Positions 28,284 through 37,586 of a DNA stretch of 64,000 bases are shown here, in pieces. The notes under the pieces are model-generated. The model had not been told where the DNA came from and did not search any database. It saw only the letters and a program-made list of their open reading frames with translations. Positions within the stretch are counted from its first letter, which is position 1. Every line of letters begins with the position of its first letter. Where the stretch lies: NCBI RefSeq assembly GCF_902859895.1, contig NZ_CADIKM010000006.1, positions 210,908 to 274,907 of the forward strand, given 5' to 3'. Both the position numbers and the translations under genes were made by a program. The stretch is from Pararobbsia alpina (GTDB taxonomy: Bacteria; Pseudomonadota; Gammaproteobacteria; Burkholderiales; Burkholderiaceae).

Positions 28284-30605
28284 ATGGCCAAATCGACACA
28301 CGACGCTCGCATCGAACCGTATACGCATGCGGCAGCCGGCTGGGGCGCACTCAAGCAGGTCGCAATCAATCTCGTACGCGAGCGTGTGCCGGGCGCCCAC
28401 TACCGAACCCTGCTCAAGCAGAACCAGCCCGACGGCTTCGATTGCCCCGGCTGTGCGTGGCCCGATCGCGAACACGCATCGACCTTCGAATTCTGCGAAA
28501 ACGGCGTCAAGGCCGTCGCGGCCGAAGCGACCAGCAAACGCGCGACACCCGATTTGTTCGCCCGGTACACGGTCGCCGAACTCATGCAGCAGTCGGACTA
28601 CGAGCTCGAGTTTCACGGCCGCCTGACCGACCCGCTGGTCTACGATGCGGCCAGCGACAAGTATCTGCCGATCAGCTGGGACGATGCGTTCGCGCTGATC
28701 GCAGATCACCTGAAGCGGCTCGACGACCCGAACGAGGCGGCCTTCTATACGTCGGGCCGGGCCGCCAACGAGGCCGCCTTTCTCTTCCAGTTGTTCGTAC
28801 GGCTATACGGCACCAACAACTTTCCCGACTGCTCGAACATGTGTCACGAGCCCACCAGCCGCGGCCTGCCGAACACGGTCGGCATTGGCAAGGGCACGGT
28901 CACGCTCGATGACTTCGAACACTGCGACACGCTGCTGGTCTTTGGCCAGAACCCCGCGACCAATCATCCGCGCATGCTCGGCGAGCTACGCGAGGTTTCC
29001 CGGCGCGGCGCGACGATCGTCTCGATCAATCCGCTGCGCGAGCGCGGACTCGAGCGCTTCACGAGCCCCTCGCATCCGACCGAGATGCTCACGATGTCGA
29101 GCACGCCGATCGCGACCGTCTTCGTGCGCCCCAAGCTCAGCGGCGATTTCGCCCTGATCAAGGCCATCGCCAAGTACGTGCTCGAGCGCGATGACGAAGC
29201 CATCTCGAACGGCACAAAACGCGTGCTCGACACCGCCTTCATCGACGAACACACCACCGGCTTCGACGCCTTCGCGGCCGACCTGCGCGCCGAAGACTGG
29301 GCTCTCCTGATCGAAGAATCGGGTGTGCCGCGCGAAGAGATCGTCCGCCTCGCCGAGATCTATTGCAAGGGCGAGCGTGTGATCGTCACATGGGGAATGG
29401 GCCTGACCCAGCACCGCAATTCCGTGGCGACAATCCAGATGTTGTCGAACCTCATGATGATGCGCGGCAATATCGGCCGGCGTGGCGCCGGGCTGTGCCC
29501 GGTGCGCGGCCACTCGAACGTGCAGGGCGACCGCACCATGGGGATCGATGAGAAGCCCTCGAGCGCATTTCTCGACCGCCTCGGCAAGGTATTCAGGTTC
29601 GAGCCGCCGCGCGAACATGGCTATGACACGATCGAGACGATCCAGGCGATGCTCGAGGGCAAGGTCAAGGTGTTCGTCGGCCTCGGCGGCAATTTCTCGA
29701 TCGCCACGCCTGATACCCCGCGTACCTGGGAGGCGCTGCGCGCGTGCGCGCTGACAGTCCAGGTCACGACCAAGCTCAATCGAAGCCATCTGATCCACGG
29801 CAAGGACGCGCTGATCCTGCCGACGCTCGGCCGTACCGAGATCGACCTGCAGGATGGCGTCGCCCAGGGCGTGACCGTCGAAGACTCGATGAGCATGGTC
29901 CATATCTCCTACGGGATGAACAAGCCCGCCTCGCCGAACCTGCTGTCGGAGACCGCGATCGTCGCGCGCATGGGCGAGGCGACGCTTGGCCAGGACAAGG
30001 TCGACTGGCGCTGGTATGCGCAGGACTACGCACGGATTCGCGATGCGATCGAGGGTGTCATCGATGGTTTCGACGACTTCAATGCGCGTGTCGCGAAGCC
30101 CGGCGGTTTTCACCTCGGCGTCGCTTCGCGCGATCGTGTCTGGAAGACGGCCAGCGGCAAGGCGCAGTTCATTGCGCATGCAGTCGATACCGATACGCCC
30201 TTGCATCGCGCGCGCCAGAAGCATGGCGAGCAGCTGATGACCCTGATGACGACCCGTTCGCATGACCAGTACAACACGACGATCTATGGGCAGGACGACC
30301 GCTATCGTGGTGTTTATGGCCAACGTCGCGTGGTCTTCATCAATCGAGGCGACCTCGAGATGCTCGGTTTCGCCAACGGCGACTGGGTCGATTTGAAAAG
30401 CGTCTGGGAAGACGGCATCGAGCGCCGGGCCGACGGCTTCATGCTGGTCGAGTACGACATCCCCCGAGGTTCCCTCGGCGCGTACTACCCGGAGACCAAT
30501 CCGCTCGTGCCGCTCGAAAGCTTTGCGATCGGCGCGGGGACCCCTGCCTCGAAGTCGATTCCGGTCTTGCTGAGTCGCGCGGCCAGCCCGCTGCAGGCGC
30601 GCTGA
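28284..30605 (+). CDS. FdhF/YdeP-family molybdopterin oxidoreductase
   Basis: 773 residues. N-terminal CPGC motif (Cys54, Cys57) with a third Cys at 71 in FEFCENG; molybdenum-site candidate Cys187 in NMCHEPTS, in place of selenocysteine; molybdopterin-binding segments include LLVFGQNPATNHPR, WGMGLTQHRNSV and a C-terminal dinucleotide-binding domain. This is the YdeP subgroup of formate dehydrogenase alpha-like proteins, whose members are linked to acid resistance or formate oxidation; the true substrate is often unknown. The ferredoxin gene begins 22 bp downstream and may supply electrons. The ATG at 28284 is preferred over a TTG seven codons earlier. Confidence 0.85.
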   Translation: MAKSTHDARIEPYTHAAAGWGALKQVAINLVRERVPGAHYRTLLKQNQPDGFDCPGCAWPDREHASTFEFCENGVKAVAAEATSKRATPDLFARYTVAELMQQSDYELEFHGRLTDPLVYDAASDKYLPISWDDAFALIADHLKRLDDPNEAAFYTSGRAANEAAFLFQLFVRLYGTNNFPDCSNMCHEPTSRGLPNTVGIGKGTVTLDDFEHCDTLLVFGQNPATNHPRMLGELREVSRRGATIVSINPLRERGLERFTSPSHPTEMLTMSSTPIATVFVRPKLSGDFALIKAIAKYVLERDDEAISNGTKRVLDTAFIDEHTTGFDAFAADLRAEDWALLIEESGVPREEIVRLAEIYCKGERVIVTWGMGLTQHRNSVATIQMLSNLMMMRGNIGRRGAGLCPVRGHSNVQGDRTMGIDEKPSSAFLDRLGKVFRFEPPREHGYDTIETIQAMLEGKVKVFVGLGGNFSIATPDTPRTWEALRACALTVQVTTKLNRSHLIHGKDALILPTLGRTEIDLQDGVAQGVTVEDSMSMVHISYGMNKPASPNLLSETAIVARMGEATLGQDKVDWRWYAQDYARIRDAIEGVIDGFDDFNARVAKPGGFHLGVASRDRVWKTASGKAQFIAHAVDTDTPLHRARQKHGEQLMTLMTTRSHDQYNTTIYGQDDRYRGVYGQRRVVFINRGDLEMLGFANGDWVDLKSVWEDGIERRADGFMLVEYDIPRGSLGAYYPETNPLVPLESFAIGAGTPASKSIPVLLSRAASPLQAR

Positions 30606-30627
30606 AGATTTCATAGAATGGCGGACC

Positions 30628-30969
30628 ATGCCGAGTTCCGCCCCTACCTTCACCGTCGTCATCGAGCCTGCGGGCTGGACGTTCACCGCGCCCGCCGACG
30701 TACCGATCCTGCAGGCCGCCCGCGAGGCCGGCTTCGTGCTGCCGAGCTCGTGCCGCAACGGCACGTGCCGGGCCTGCCTGTGCCCCGTGAAAAGCGGGCA
30801 GACCGCCTACACCATCGAATGGCCCGGCGTGAGCGCCGATGAAAAGACCGAGGGCCTGATCCTGCCCTGCGTCTCGGTTGCCCGGAGTGATCTCGTCATC
30901 GAAGCGCCACGCGCGATCCTGGTCTCGCAACTCGCGCGCCGTTCACCATTCGCCAAGACGCAAGAGTAA
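30628..30969 (+). CDS. Plant-type [2Fe-2S] ferredoxin
   Basis: 113 residues. Ligands Cys42, Cys47, Cys50 and Cys81 form the CX4CX2C...C pattern (SSCRNGTCRACLC and LPCVSV). It is probably a cytoplasmic one-electron carrier for the preceding molybdoenzyme; the 22-bp gap suggests one transcript. The tail after residue 95 is short and basic. Confidence 0.9.
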   Translation: MPSSAPTFTVVIEPAGWTFTAPADVPILQAAREAGFVLPSSCRNGTCRACLCPVKSGQTAYTIEWPGVSADEKTEGLILPCVSVARSDLVIEAPRAILVSQLARRSPFAKTQE

Positions 30970-30973
30970 GGCG

Positions 30974-31807
30974 CTAAAGCGACAAGGTCCCGTCGATACA
31001 CGTAAGCGCCGCGCCGCCGACCCAGATGTCGTCGCCGATCTGTTCAATATGGACACGTCCCGCGCGACCCATTGCGGTGCCCTGGCTCGCGATATAACGC
31101 GCGGGCGCCCTGCCGTTGCCAATCAGCCATTGAGCGAGGCTCGCGTTCAGGCTGCCCGTGACCGGGTCTTCGAACACGGCTTCGCCTGCGATGAACGCGC
31201 GGACTTCGAAGTCCGCGTCGCCACCCGCATGCCATGGCGCGACGACACCGAGCTTGATCCCGGCCAGGGCCGGATAGTCGGGCTGCAAGGCGAGGACGTC
31301 CGCGCGGTCGGCCAGCATCACGGCAACCCATCCCGGGCCGTTGTCGACCCATTGCGAGGCGACGATCGCTTGCGACGCAATGCCAAGCCCCCGCGCGATC
31401 CGTCCAAGCAGTTCGGGCTCCACCTCGCCCGTGCGGCGCAGCGGCGGTGCGGCAAACGCGAGGCGTTGACCTTCGCGCCGGATGCGAACCAGGCCGACTC
31501 CACATTCCTGCACGATGAGCTCCGCCTGCGGCTTACCACCGGCTTCGAGCCACGCGTGACAGGTGCCGAGCGTCGGGTGTCCCGCGAAGGGAAGTTCCGT
31601 GACCGTCGTGAAGATTCGCACGCGGTAGTCAGCCGCCGGGTTCGTCGGCTTGAGCACGAAGGTCGTTTCGCTCAGATTGGTCCAGCGCGCGAACGCGGCC
31701 ATCTGCGCGTCGCTGAGTTCGTCGGCACCGAGCACGACAGCGAGAGGATTCCCCTTCAGAGGCTCGCTTGCAAATACATCGAGTTGCTTGAATGCAATTT
31801 GACTCAC
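30974..31807 (-). CDS. PhzF family protein
   Basis: 277 residues with a GTG start at 31807 preceded by GAGGAG. It begins VSQIAFKQLDVFASEPLKGNP with the PhzF hallmark and has NLSETTFVL (catalytic Glu region), FTTVTELPFAGHPTLG and DPVTGSLNAS. These are diaminopimelate epimerase-fold isomerases; most members have unknown substrates. A 105-codon upstream extension overlaps the neighbouring region and has no family features. It converges with the ferredoxin gene and ends 4 bp from its stop. Confidence 0.85.
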   Translation of the reverse strand: MSQIAFKQLDVFASEPLKGNPLAVVLGADELSDAQMAAFARWTNLSETTFVLKPTNPAADYRVRIFTTVTELPFAGHPTLGTCHAWLEAGGKPQAELIVQECGVGLVRIRREGQRLAFAAPPLRRTGEVEPELLGRIARGLGIASQAIVASQWVDNGPGWVAVMLADRADVLALQPDYPALAGIKLGVVAPWHAGGDADFEVRAFIAGEAVFEDPVTGSLNASLAQWLIGNGRAPARYIASQGTAMGRAGRVHIEQIGDDIWVGGAALTCIDGTLSL

Positions 31808-31962
31808 CTGGTGCGACTCCTCATCGTTCACGTTGATCGGTCGATGATCACCCGGGCAACCGCGCACATGCAAGAGACACAAAGGGACGCCTAGACCGGT
31901 ACAGGTCTGCTTTCCGGACGAACAGACGCGAACGGACAGATGGAGTGGCGTCGCGCCTTGAA

Positions 31963-32373
31963 TCAACGCGGATCGAGATCGCGCGGCAAGCTCGAAGGAT
32001 TGTTGTACATCTGATAGCCGTACCAGAGGCTTTCGGCGATTCGCGGCGCGAGCATGTCGGCGCGATCGCGCATCGCCGCATTGCCAAGCGCGCGGGTGGT
32101 CTGGTGAAACAGGCTCAGCCATCGCTTGAACAGTTCCGGATCGAGCCCGGGCAACTGGGCATGCCGGGGCATCGGCGTGCCGCGATAGCGTGCCGTCCCG
32201 CGCAGCGTCGACGACCAGAAGTCGACCATCTTCGCCAGGTGCTGCTCCCAGTCCTTCACATGGGCGTTGAAGATCGGCGCCAGCAGCGGGTCTTCATGAA
32301 CCTTCGCGTAGAACGCGTGGACCAGCTCGCTGACTTCCTCTTCGGTACACAAATCCGGTGTCGAACTCACCAC
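31963..32373 (-). CDS. Truncated haemoglobin, group III
   Basis: 136-residue 2-on-2 globin. The LVHAFYAKVHEDPLLAPIFN and PMPRHAQLPGL segments fit group III (trHbP) proteins; the proximal His is in the PRHAQLPG segment. Proposed roles are nitric oxide or oxygen chemistry. It lies 144 bp downstream of hmp on the same strand, so it may be co-expressed with it. Confidence 0.83.
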   Translation of the reverse strand: MVSSTPDLCTEEEVSELVHAFYAKVHEDPLLAPIFNAHVKDWEQHLAKMVDFWSSTLRGTARYRGTPMPRHAQLPGLDPELFKRWLSLFHQTTRALGNAAMRDRADMLAPRIAESLWYGYQMYNNPSSLPRDLDPR

Positions 32374-32517
32374 TTCCTTCCTCGCACTGCTTCAACCTTG
32401 TTAATGTGCACGCCGATGCGCGCCGGCGCATACCGGCGCGGTCCACGGCCCCCGAGTCGCCCCAGGGACCGCGACAAGCGGGACCCGAAGGTGCCATCGC
32501 GTCCCACTATCCTAACC

Positions 32518-33699
32518 TTAGTCGAGCGCCGTCGCCGGGCCGAAGAACTCATACCGGCTTTGCTTGCCCGGCACGCCCAGTTCGAGCAGATGACACTTGA
32601 CCGCCTTCATGAACGGCAGCGGCCCGAGGAAATAGACGTCGATGTCGCGCGAGGCCGGCAGCCAGCGGGCGAGCAGATCGCGGTCGAGCATGCCGATCGC
32701 ATCGGCAGCCGGGTCGCTGTCGCGCTGCTCGGCGTAGCAATAGAAACGCTTGAGTTGCGGATGCCGCGCGACGAGACCGTCAATCCAGTCGCGGAAGGCA
32801 TGGACACCGCCGTGCCGGGCCGCATGGATGAAGTGCACCGGGCGATTTGCCTTCAACGCGGTTTCAAGCATCGCGAGGGTCGGCGTGATGCCGACACCGC
32901 CGCTGATCAACACGAGCGGCCGTTCGCTCAACTCGAGCGTGAAATCCCCCGCCGGCGGAAACAGCTCGAGCATGCCACCTTCGGCAATCGAGTCGTGCAG
33001 ATACTTCGAGACCGTCCCGTTGGGCTCGCGCTTCACACTGATGCGGTATTCATGCGATGAGGCCGCCGCTGACAGCGAATAGTTGCGGCGCATTTCGCGA
33101 CCGTCGATCACGACGCGCAGGCCGATGTACTGGCCCGGATGGAATTCGAGCAGCGCCTTGCCGTCTTCCGGCCGCAGATAGAACGAGGTGATCTCCTCGC
33201 TCTCGCGAACTTTGCGTGCGACCGTGAACCGACGCGCACCGCGCCAGCCGCCGGGCGCGTTCGCCTTTTCGTCGTAGATGTTCGCCTCGGCAGCGATCAG
33301 GATATCGGCGAGCTGCCCGTAGGCGGCGGCCCACGCTTCGATGACCGCATCGGTCGCGATCTCCGTGCCGAGTACTTCGCGAATCGAGCGCAGCAGGCAG
33401 CCGCCGACGAGCGGATAGTGCTCGGGCAGGATCTGCAGCGACACATGCTTGTTGACGATTTGCGAGACGAGGCCGCCAAGCTGCTCGAGCTCGTCGATAT
33501 GACGTGCATACATCAGCACGCCGTTGGCCAGCGCGCGCTGTTGCGCACCGCTCGCCTGATTGGTCTGGTTGAACAGCGGCTGGACTTCCGGATGCTCGCT
33601 GAGCAGCATTTTGTAGAAGTGGGTCGTGAGCGCCTCACCCCCGCTTTCGAGCAGGGGAACGGTGGCTTTGACGATAGTGCGGTGTTCGGCGGACAGCAT
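32518..33699 (-). CDS. hmp: Flavohaemoprotein, nitric oxide dioxygenase Hmp
   Basis: 393 residues. Globin domain 1-140 with Tyr29 and proximal His85 (NKHVSLQI); FAD-binding domain with RNYSLS; NADPH-binding domain with GGVGITPT and the C-terminal FFGP motif. It converts nitric oxide and oxygen to nitrate. The ATG at 33699 gives the standard MLSAEHRTIV start; a longer frame adds 16 atypical residues. It is divergent from norR, and the intergenic region carries NorR-like sites. Confidence 0.93.
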   Translation of the reverse strand: MLSAEHRTIVKATVPLLESGGEALTTHFYKMLLSEHPEVQPLFNQTNQASGAQQRALANGVLMYARHIDELEQLGGLVSQIVNKHVSLQILPEHYPLVGGCLLRSIREVLGTEIATDAVIEAWAAAYGQLADILIAAEANIYDEKANAPGGWRGARRFTVARKVRESEEITSFYLRPEDGKALLEFHPGQYIGLRVVIDGREMRRNYSLSAAASSHEYRISVKREPNGTVSKYLHDSIAEGGMLELFPPAGDFTLELSERPLVLISGGVGITPTLAMLETALKANRPVHFIHAARHGGVHAFRDWIDGLVARHPQLKRFYCYAEQRDSDPAADAIGMLDRDLLARWLPASRDIDVYFLGPLPFMKAVKCHLLELGVPGKQSRYEFFGPATALD

Positions 33700-33760
33700 A
33701 GTGGGCTTCACTCTCAAAAAAGGCAGCGCCTGGAACTGCATGACCACAGGCCCTCCCTCT

Positions 33761-33778
33761 CATACACTTTCCATGCCT
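33761..33778 (-). promoter_or_regulatory. Weak candidate sigma-54 promoter for hmp
   Basis: On the minus strand AGGCATGGAAAGTGT resembles the -24/-12 element: GG is present, but the -12 part reads GT instead of GC after N10. It lies about 60 bp upstream of hmp and 40-100 bp from the NorR-like sites, a workable distance for an enhancer-binding protein. The mismatch makes this tentative. Confidence 0.25.
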
Positions 33779-33818
33779 GATTTTATTATTTAATAATCAA
33801 TTAGATAAGGTATAGTGG

Positions 33819-33864
33819 GTCAATATGACACGAGTCGAATCGACTCACCTCGAGTCATTATGAC
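33819..33864. promoter_or_regulatory. Three NorR-like binding sites between hmp and norR
   Basis: GT-N7-AC elements occur at 33819-33829 (GTCAATATGAC), 33834-33844 (GTCGAATCGAC, within a 15-bp palindrome) and 33854-33864 (GTCATTATGAC). The third overlaps the norR ATG at 33860. Known NorR targets also carry three GT-N7-AC sites upstream of a sigma-54 promoter. The block is flanked by AT-rich DNA at 33781-33812. Confidence 0.7.
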
Positions 33865-35392
33865 TTCAAAAGCCTTACTGGACACCCTGATTCCGCTGGT
33901 CGGCGATCTTTCTCGCGAGCTGTCCGACGCCGAGCGGTATCAGCGTCTGCTCGGTTCCATGCGCGCGCTGTTTCCCTGCGATGCGGCGGCGCTGCTTCGA
34001 CTCGACGGCGACATCCTCGTGCCCGTCGCGATCGATGGCCTCAGCAGCGATACGCTTGGCCGGCGCTTTCGCGTGAGCGACCATCCACGCCTGCAGGCCC
34101 TGCTCCGGCATCCGGGCGCGACACGTTTTCCGCCGGACTCCGATCTGCCCGATCCCTACGACGGACTGGTGCAGAGCATCCACGACAGGCTCGAGGTCCA
34201 CGATTGCATGGGTTGTGCCCTGCACGTCGGCGGCCGCGCCTGGGGCCTGCTCACGCTCGATGCGCTCGACCCTGCGCGTTTCGATACGGTTGATGTCGCT
34301 TCGCTGGAGGCTTTCGCGAGCCTCGCCGCGGCCACCGTCAACGTGGTCGAACATATTGGCGTACTCGCGCGGCGCAATGAGCAGGAACGCCAGCGCGCCG
34401 AAGCCTACCGGGCCGCCGCAGGCGAGGTCGCGCACGAGATGATCGGACAGAGCACCGCGCATCGCCGCCTGCTCGAAGAGATCCAGGTCGTCGGGCACAG
34501 CGAGTTGACCGTGCTGATCACGGGTGAAACCGGTGTCGGCAAGGAACTCGTCGCCCATGCGATCCATGCCGCCTCGCCGCGCGCGGACAAACCGCTGATC
34601 AGCCTGAACTGCGCGGCACTGCCCGAGACACTGGTCGAAAGCGAACTGTTCGGCCATGTACGCGGCGCGTTCTCGGGTGCGATCAGCGACCGGCGCGGCA
34701 AGTTCGATCTGGCTGACGGCGGCACGTTGTTTCTCGACGAAGTCGGCGAGCTACCGCTCGCGAGTCAGGCGAAGCTGCTGCGCGTGCTCCAGAGCGGGCA
34801 ATTGCAGCGGGTGGGTTCCGACCAGGAACACAAGGTCGACGTGCGGCTCATCGCGGCGACCAACCGCAACCTCGCCGACGAAGTGCGGCTCGGCCGGTAT
34901 CGCGCGGACTTCTATCACCGGCTGAGCGTCTATCCGCTGACGGTGCCACCGCTGCGCGAACGCGGCCGCGACGTGCTGATGATCGCGGGCTTCTTTCTCG
35001 AGCAGAATCGCGCGCGTCTCGGGCTGCGCAGCATCCGGATCGCCGCCGATGCGCAGGCGGCCTTGCTCGCCTATCCATGGCCCGGCAATATCCGCGAACT
35101 CGAGCACCTGATCGGCCGCAGCGCACTACGGGCGCTGGCCGTTCAGCCGGAGCGCCCACGCATTCTGACGCTGGCGGCAAGCGATCTTGAACTGCCCGAT
35201 GCGGCAGCAGGCACCGGCATCGCGAGCGTCGCGCCGGTCACTGACTTGCGTCAGGCGATGGCCGAATACGAGCGCGAACTGATTCGCGCCAGTCTCGAGC
35301 GCCATCGGAACAACTGGGCTTCGGCCGCCCGCGAACTCGGCATGGATCGCGCGAACCTCAGCCGGTCGGCGAAGCGGCTTGGATTGAAATAG
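33860..35392 (+). CDS. norR: Nitric oxide-responsive sigma-54 activator NorR
   Basis: 510 residues. GAF domain (about 20-180) that in NorR holds a non-haem iron sensing nitric oxide; AAA+ domain (about 195-430) with Walker A GETGVGKE, Walker B LFLDEVGEL and the sigma-54 contact loop; C-terminal helix-turn-helix (NNWASAARELGMDRANLSRS). The contact loop reads GAFSGA instead of the usual GAFTGA. The ATG at 33860 is used; a frame 15 codons longer crosses the binding sites. It probably activates hmp. Confidence 0.9.
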   Translation: MTSKALLDTLIPLVGDLSRELSDAERYQRLLGSMRALFPCDAAALLRLDGDILVPVAIDGLSSDTLGRRFRVSDHPRLQALLRHPGATRFPPDSDLPDPYDGLVQSIHDRLEVHDCMGCALHVGGRAWGLLTLDALDPARFDTVDVASLEAFASLAAATVNVVEHIGVLARRNEQERQRAEAYRAAAGEVAHEMIGQSTAHRRLLEEIQVVGHSELTVLITGETGVGKELVAHAIHAASPRADKPLISLNCAALPETLVESELFGHVRGAFSGAISDRRGKFDLADGGTLFLDEVGELPLASQAKLLRVLQSGQLQRVGSDQEHKVDVRLIAATNRNLADEVRLGRYRADFYHRLSVYPLTVPPLRERGRDVLMIAGFFLEQNRARLGLRSIRIAADAQAALLAYPWPGNIRELEHLIGRSALRALAVQPERPRILTLAASDLELPDAAAGTGIASVAPVTDLRQAMAEYERELIRASLERHRNNWASAARELGMDRANLSRSAKRLGLK

Positions 35393-35407
35393 CGGTGGGT
35401 GCTCCCC

Positions 35408-36679
35408 TCAGACCTGGATGGAACCCGTGCGCTCCAGCTCGAAGCCGAGTTGTGACTTGCCCGTCGGTGACAGGTCGTCCTCACGAGCGCGGCCGCTGAA
35501 ATCGATTTCGAAGTCGTCGGCCGGAAAGTCCGGCGGGCTCCGGCCTTCGAGAAAACTCGGTAATTGCCGCTTCAGATAGGCATCGTTCTTCGCGCACGAG
35601 GGGACCGACGCGATATACATGACGTTGCTGTAACCCGCTCCGTGATGCCGGTCCTCGACCGCGTGGATCACGTCGCTGTGCCAGAACACCGTATCGCCCG
35701 CCTGCATAGGCGGGATGGAGACGAGCGCGTCGAACAGCGGCGCATGCCAGGCCGGCTTGATCGACAACGCGCGACCCGGCAACGCGCCGCAGAGATCATC
35801 TTCAGGCACATCGTCTTGCAGGGCGCGCAACAGCACATAGGCCATCGCATTGGCAATCGGGATCAACTGAAGCGTGCCGTCGCCAGGACCCTGCGGCGTC
35901 AGTGCAGTCCAGCCCTGGAAGGTCCGGAACATCGAGCAGACCGCGGGCGAGGCGATCTCGCGCACATCGGGCCGATAAGCTGCGTCGAAGGCGTCGTACT
36001 CGCGCCACTGCCCGCTGTACACGTGCCGGTAGACCTGCCGGAAATTCGTCTCGAGCCAGCGTTCGACCGAACCGCCGTCGCAATGCGCGGACAGGCCCAG
36101 TGACTCCGAACCCGGCGGCCGGCGGCGGATGCGATCGGCATAAACCGGCACATGATCGGGATCGAAATGCCGCACACCGTCGCTCTCGGCGCGCCAGAGG
36201 CGGTTGAGGAACACGCGCGCCTCAGTCAGTGCGGCGGACTGGCGCGCCTCGACCTGCGGTTTGGACCAGTAGATCCCATAGATCTGCGGCTTGCTCGACT
36301 GGAGCTCGCCGAAGTACTTGTCTTCGGCGCGATGGAGCAGTTTGCGATCAAGACCATTGGTCTCGACGTATTCGGCGATCTGCGCGTCCCAGCGGGCCGC
36401 TTGCTCGCGCGGGAAGACACGGCGGATCACACAGGCGCCGCGCTCCTTGATCGATGCGAGGGTCGCCTGGTTCACGCGCTGCGCGCGGATGTCCGCGAAG
36501 TCGAGCTCGGGGATGCTTGAAACACCGTGTTTGCGTTCGGCCATGATCCGCTTCGCCTGCTGTCGGATGTCGGCCTCGACTTCGGTGAACACCTCGGCGT
36601 AGTTCGGCAACTGGGCGCGCAGTTCGCGCTTGGCCGCACGAATGGCGGAAGGGAGGTCATCGATCTGAAGGGGTTCCAT
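35408..36679 (-). CDS. DUF1479 family protein (YbiU-like, putative Fe(II) dioxygenase fold)
   Basis: 423 residues, matching DUF1479. The internal segment [12 protein letters not shown] gives a His-x-Asp pair, and [16 protein letters not shown] a later His, consistent with a double-stranded beta-helix iron site as in clavaminate synthase-like enzymes. Typical family segments are [14 protein letters not shown] and [15 protein letters not shown]. Substrate unknown. It converges with norR, 15 bp between stops. Cytoplasmic; no signal peptide. Confidence 0.83.
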   Translation of the reverse strand: MEPLQIDDLPSAIRAAKRELRAQLPNYAEVFTEVEADIRQQAKRIMAERKHGVSSIPELDFADIRAQRVNQATLASIKERGACVIRRVFPREQAARWDAQIAEYVETNGLDRKLLHRAEDKYFGELQSSKPQIYGIYWSKPQVEARQSAALTEARVFLNRLWRAESDGVRHFDPDHVPVYADRIRRRPPGSESLGLSAHCDGGSVERWLETNFRQVYRHVYSGQWREYDAFDAAYRPDVREIASPAVCSMFRTFQGWTALTPQGPGDGTLQLIPIANAMAYVLLRALQDDVPEDDLCGALPGRALSIKPAWHAPLFDALVSIPPMQAGDTVFWHSDVIHAVEDRHHGAGYSNVMYIASVPSCAKNDAYLKRQLPSFLEGRSPPDFPADDFEIDFSGRAREDDLSPTGKSQLGFELERTGSIQV

Positions 36680-36825
36680 CGTCGTCTTCTGGGCATCATG
36701 GGATTTGATGCGAGCATAAGTCCGCCGCGCATTTCAGAGTGATGCGTTTCAGCCAATGAGTATGCCGATTCGGTCAGCAAGTCGATAGGCCTAATTTCGG
36801 ATACCGCACTATCCCTGTTCTTTGA

Positions 36826-36875
36826 GCTTGGCTTGGCTTGGCTTGGCCTAGCCTGGCTTGGCTTGGCTTGGCTTG
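36826..36875. repeat. Pentanucleotide tandem repeat (GCTTG) x10
   Basis: Ten consecutive 5-bp units; eight are exact GCTTG and the fifth and sixth are variants (GCCTA, GCCTG). It lies in the 700-bp gap upstream of the DUF1479 gene, about 150 bp from its start. No gene spans it convincingly. Confidence 0.9.
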
Positions 36876-37100
36876 AGCCTGCACTGATGCTGAGCTTCGC
36901 GAGCTCGAACTGCTTAGCTGCCCTCGCGCTTCGTGAATGTGCGTTACCACACACAACACCACCTAAATCGCGCTTTCAAATAAACGTCGGTTCGACAGAC
37001 CGGCACGCGCGGATATCGACCATGAAAATAAATCTCAATACCGTGCCGTTATGTTGGCTTGCACGCTGATCGATCGCTACCCATTTGATATGTTCGGCCT

Positions 37101-37167
37101 GCACACACCCCGTGTGCGATTGGTCTGTTTGCCCCGCGCCGTTCCCCGACGGCCGGGGCTTTTTTTT
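37101..37167 (+). terminator. Orphan plus-strand terminator with preceding hairpin (possible small RNA end)
   Basis: Two stems: GCACAC / GTGTGC around ACCCC at 37101-37117, then a terminator at 37131-37159 (outer stem GCCCC/GGGGC, inner stem GCCGT/ACGGC, loop TCCCCG) followed by T8 at 37160-37167. No plus-strand gene lies upstream within 1.7 kb, since both flanking genes are on the minus strand, so it may end a small RNA. Confidence 0.65.
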
Positions 37168-37297
37168 GCCCTTCCCCGAGCGGCGCCACCCGAAATGCGT
37201 CGCACCGTGAAAGCAATAGCCGCGGCAACCGTAGCGACACGCCTGCGCTTCTACCTGTCCTGCACGGGAGAGTGAAACAGCTGAGAACACGAAAACA

Positions 37298-37332
37298 AAA
37301 AAGGCAGACCCGCGAAGCGGACCTGCCTTTTT
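37298..37332 (-). terminator. Rho-independent terminator of the cold shock gene
   Basis: A 16-bp stem AAAAAGGCAGGTCCGC / GCGGGTCTGCCTTTTT (two G-U pairs on the minus strand) with a 3-nt loop and T-rich tail TTTTTTGTTTTC, 50 bp past the cold shock stop. Confidence 0.85.
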
Positions 37333-37382
37333 CTTGTTTCCAAAGCGCTGGCGCCGGAGCGCGCGCGCTCTAGAACACCCTT

Positions 37383-37586
37383 TTACAGCGGCGAAATATT
37401 CGAAGCTTGCATGCCCTTCGGGCCGCGCTTCGTTTCGTAGCTCACCTTCTGGTTTTCAGCAAGCGACTTGAAACCGTCACCGCGAATTTCCGAGAAGTGC
37501 GCGAAAAGATCTTCACCGCCTGCATCCGGCGTAATAAAACCAAAGCCCTTTGCATCATTGAACCACTTGACAATACCGGTATCCAT
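37383..37586 (-). CDS. cspA: Cold shock protein, CspA family
   Basis: 67 residues, one cold shock domain. RNA-binding motifs RNP1 KGFGFI and RNP2 LFAHF; start [17 protein letters not shown]. It is an RNA chaperone or antiterminator. It has its own terminator and a 260-bp upstream gap that may hold a regulatory leader, as is common for this family. Confidence 0.95.
   Translation of the reverse strand: MDTGIVKWFNDAKGFGFITPDAGGEDLFAHFSEIRGDGFKSLAENQKVSYETKRGPKGMQASNISPL

Noticed and set aside
36472..36954. Minus-strand frame through the pentanucleotide repeat (Ser-Gln-Ala-Lys-Pro repeats)
   Set aside because: It overlaps the DUF1479 gene out of frame, and the peptide repeat is only the translation of the microsatellite.
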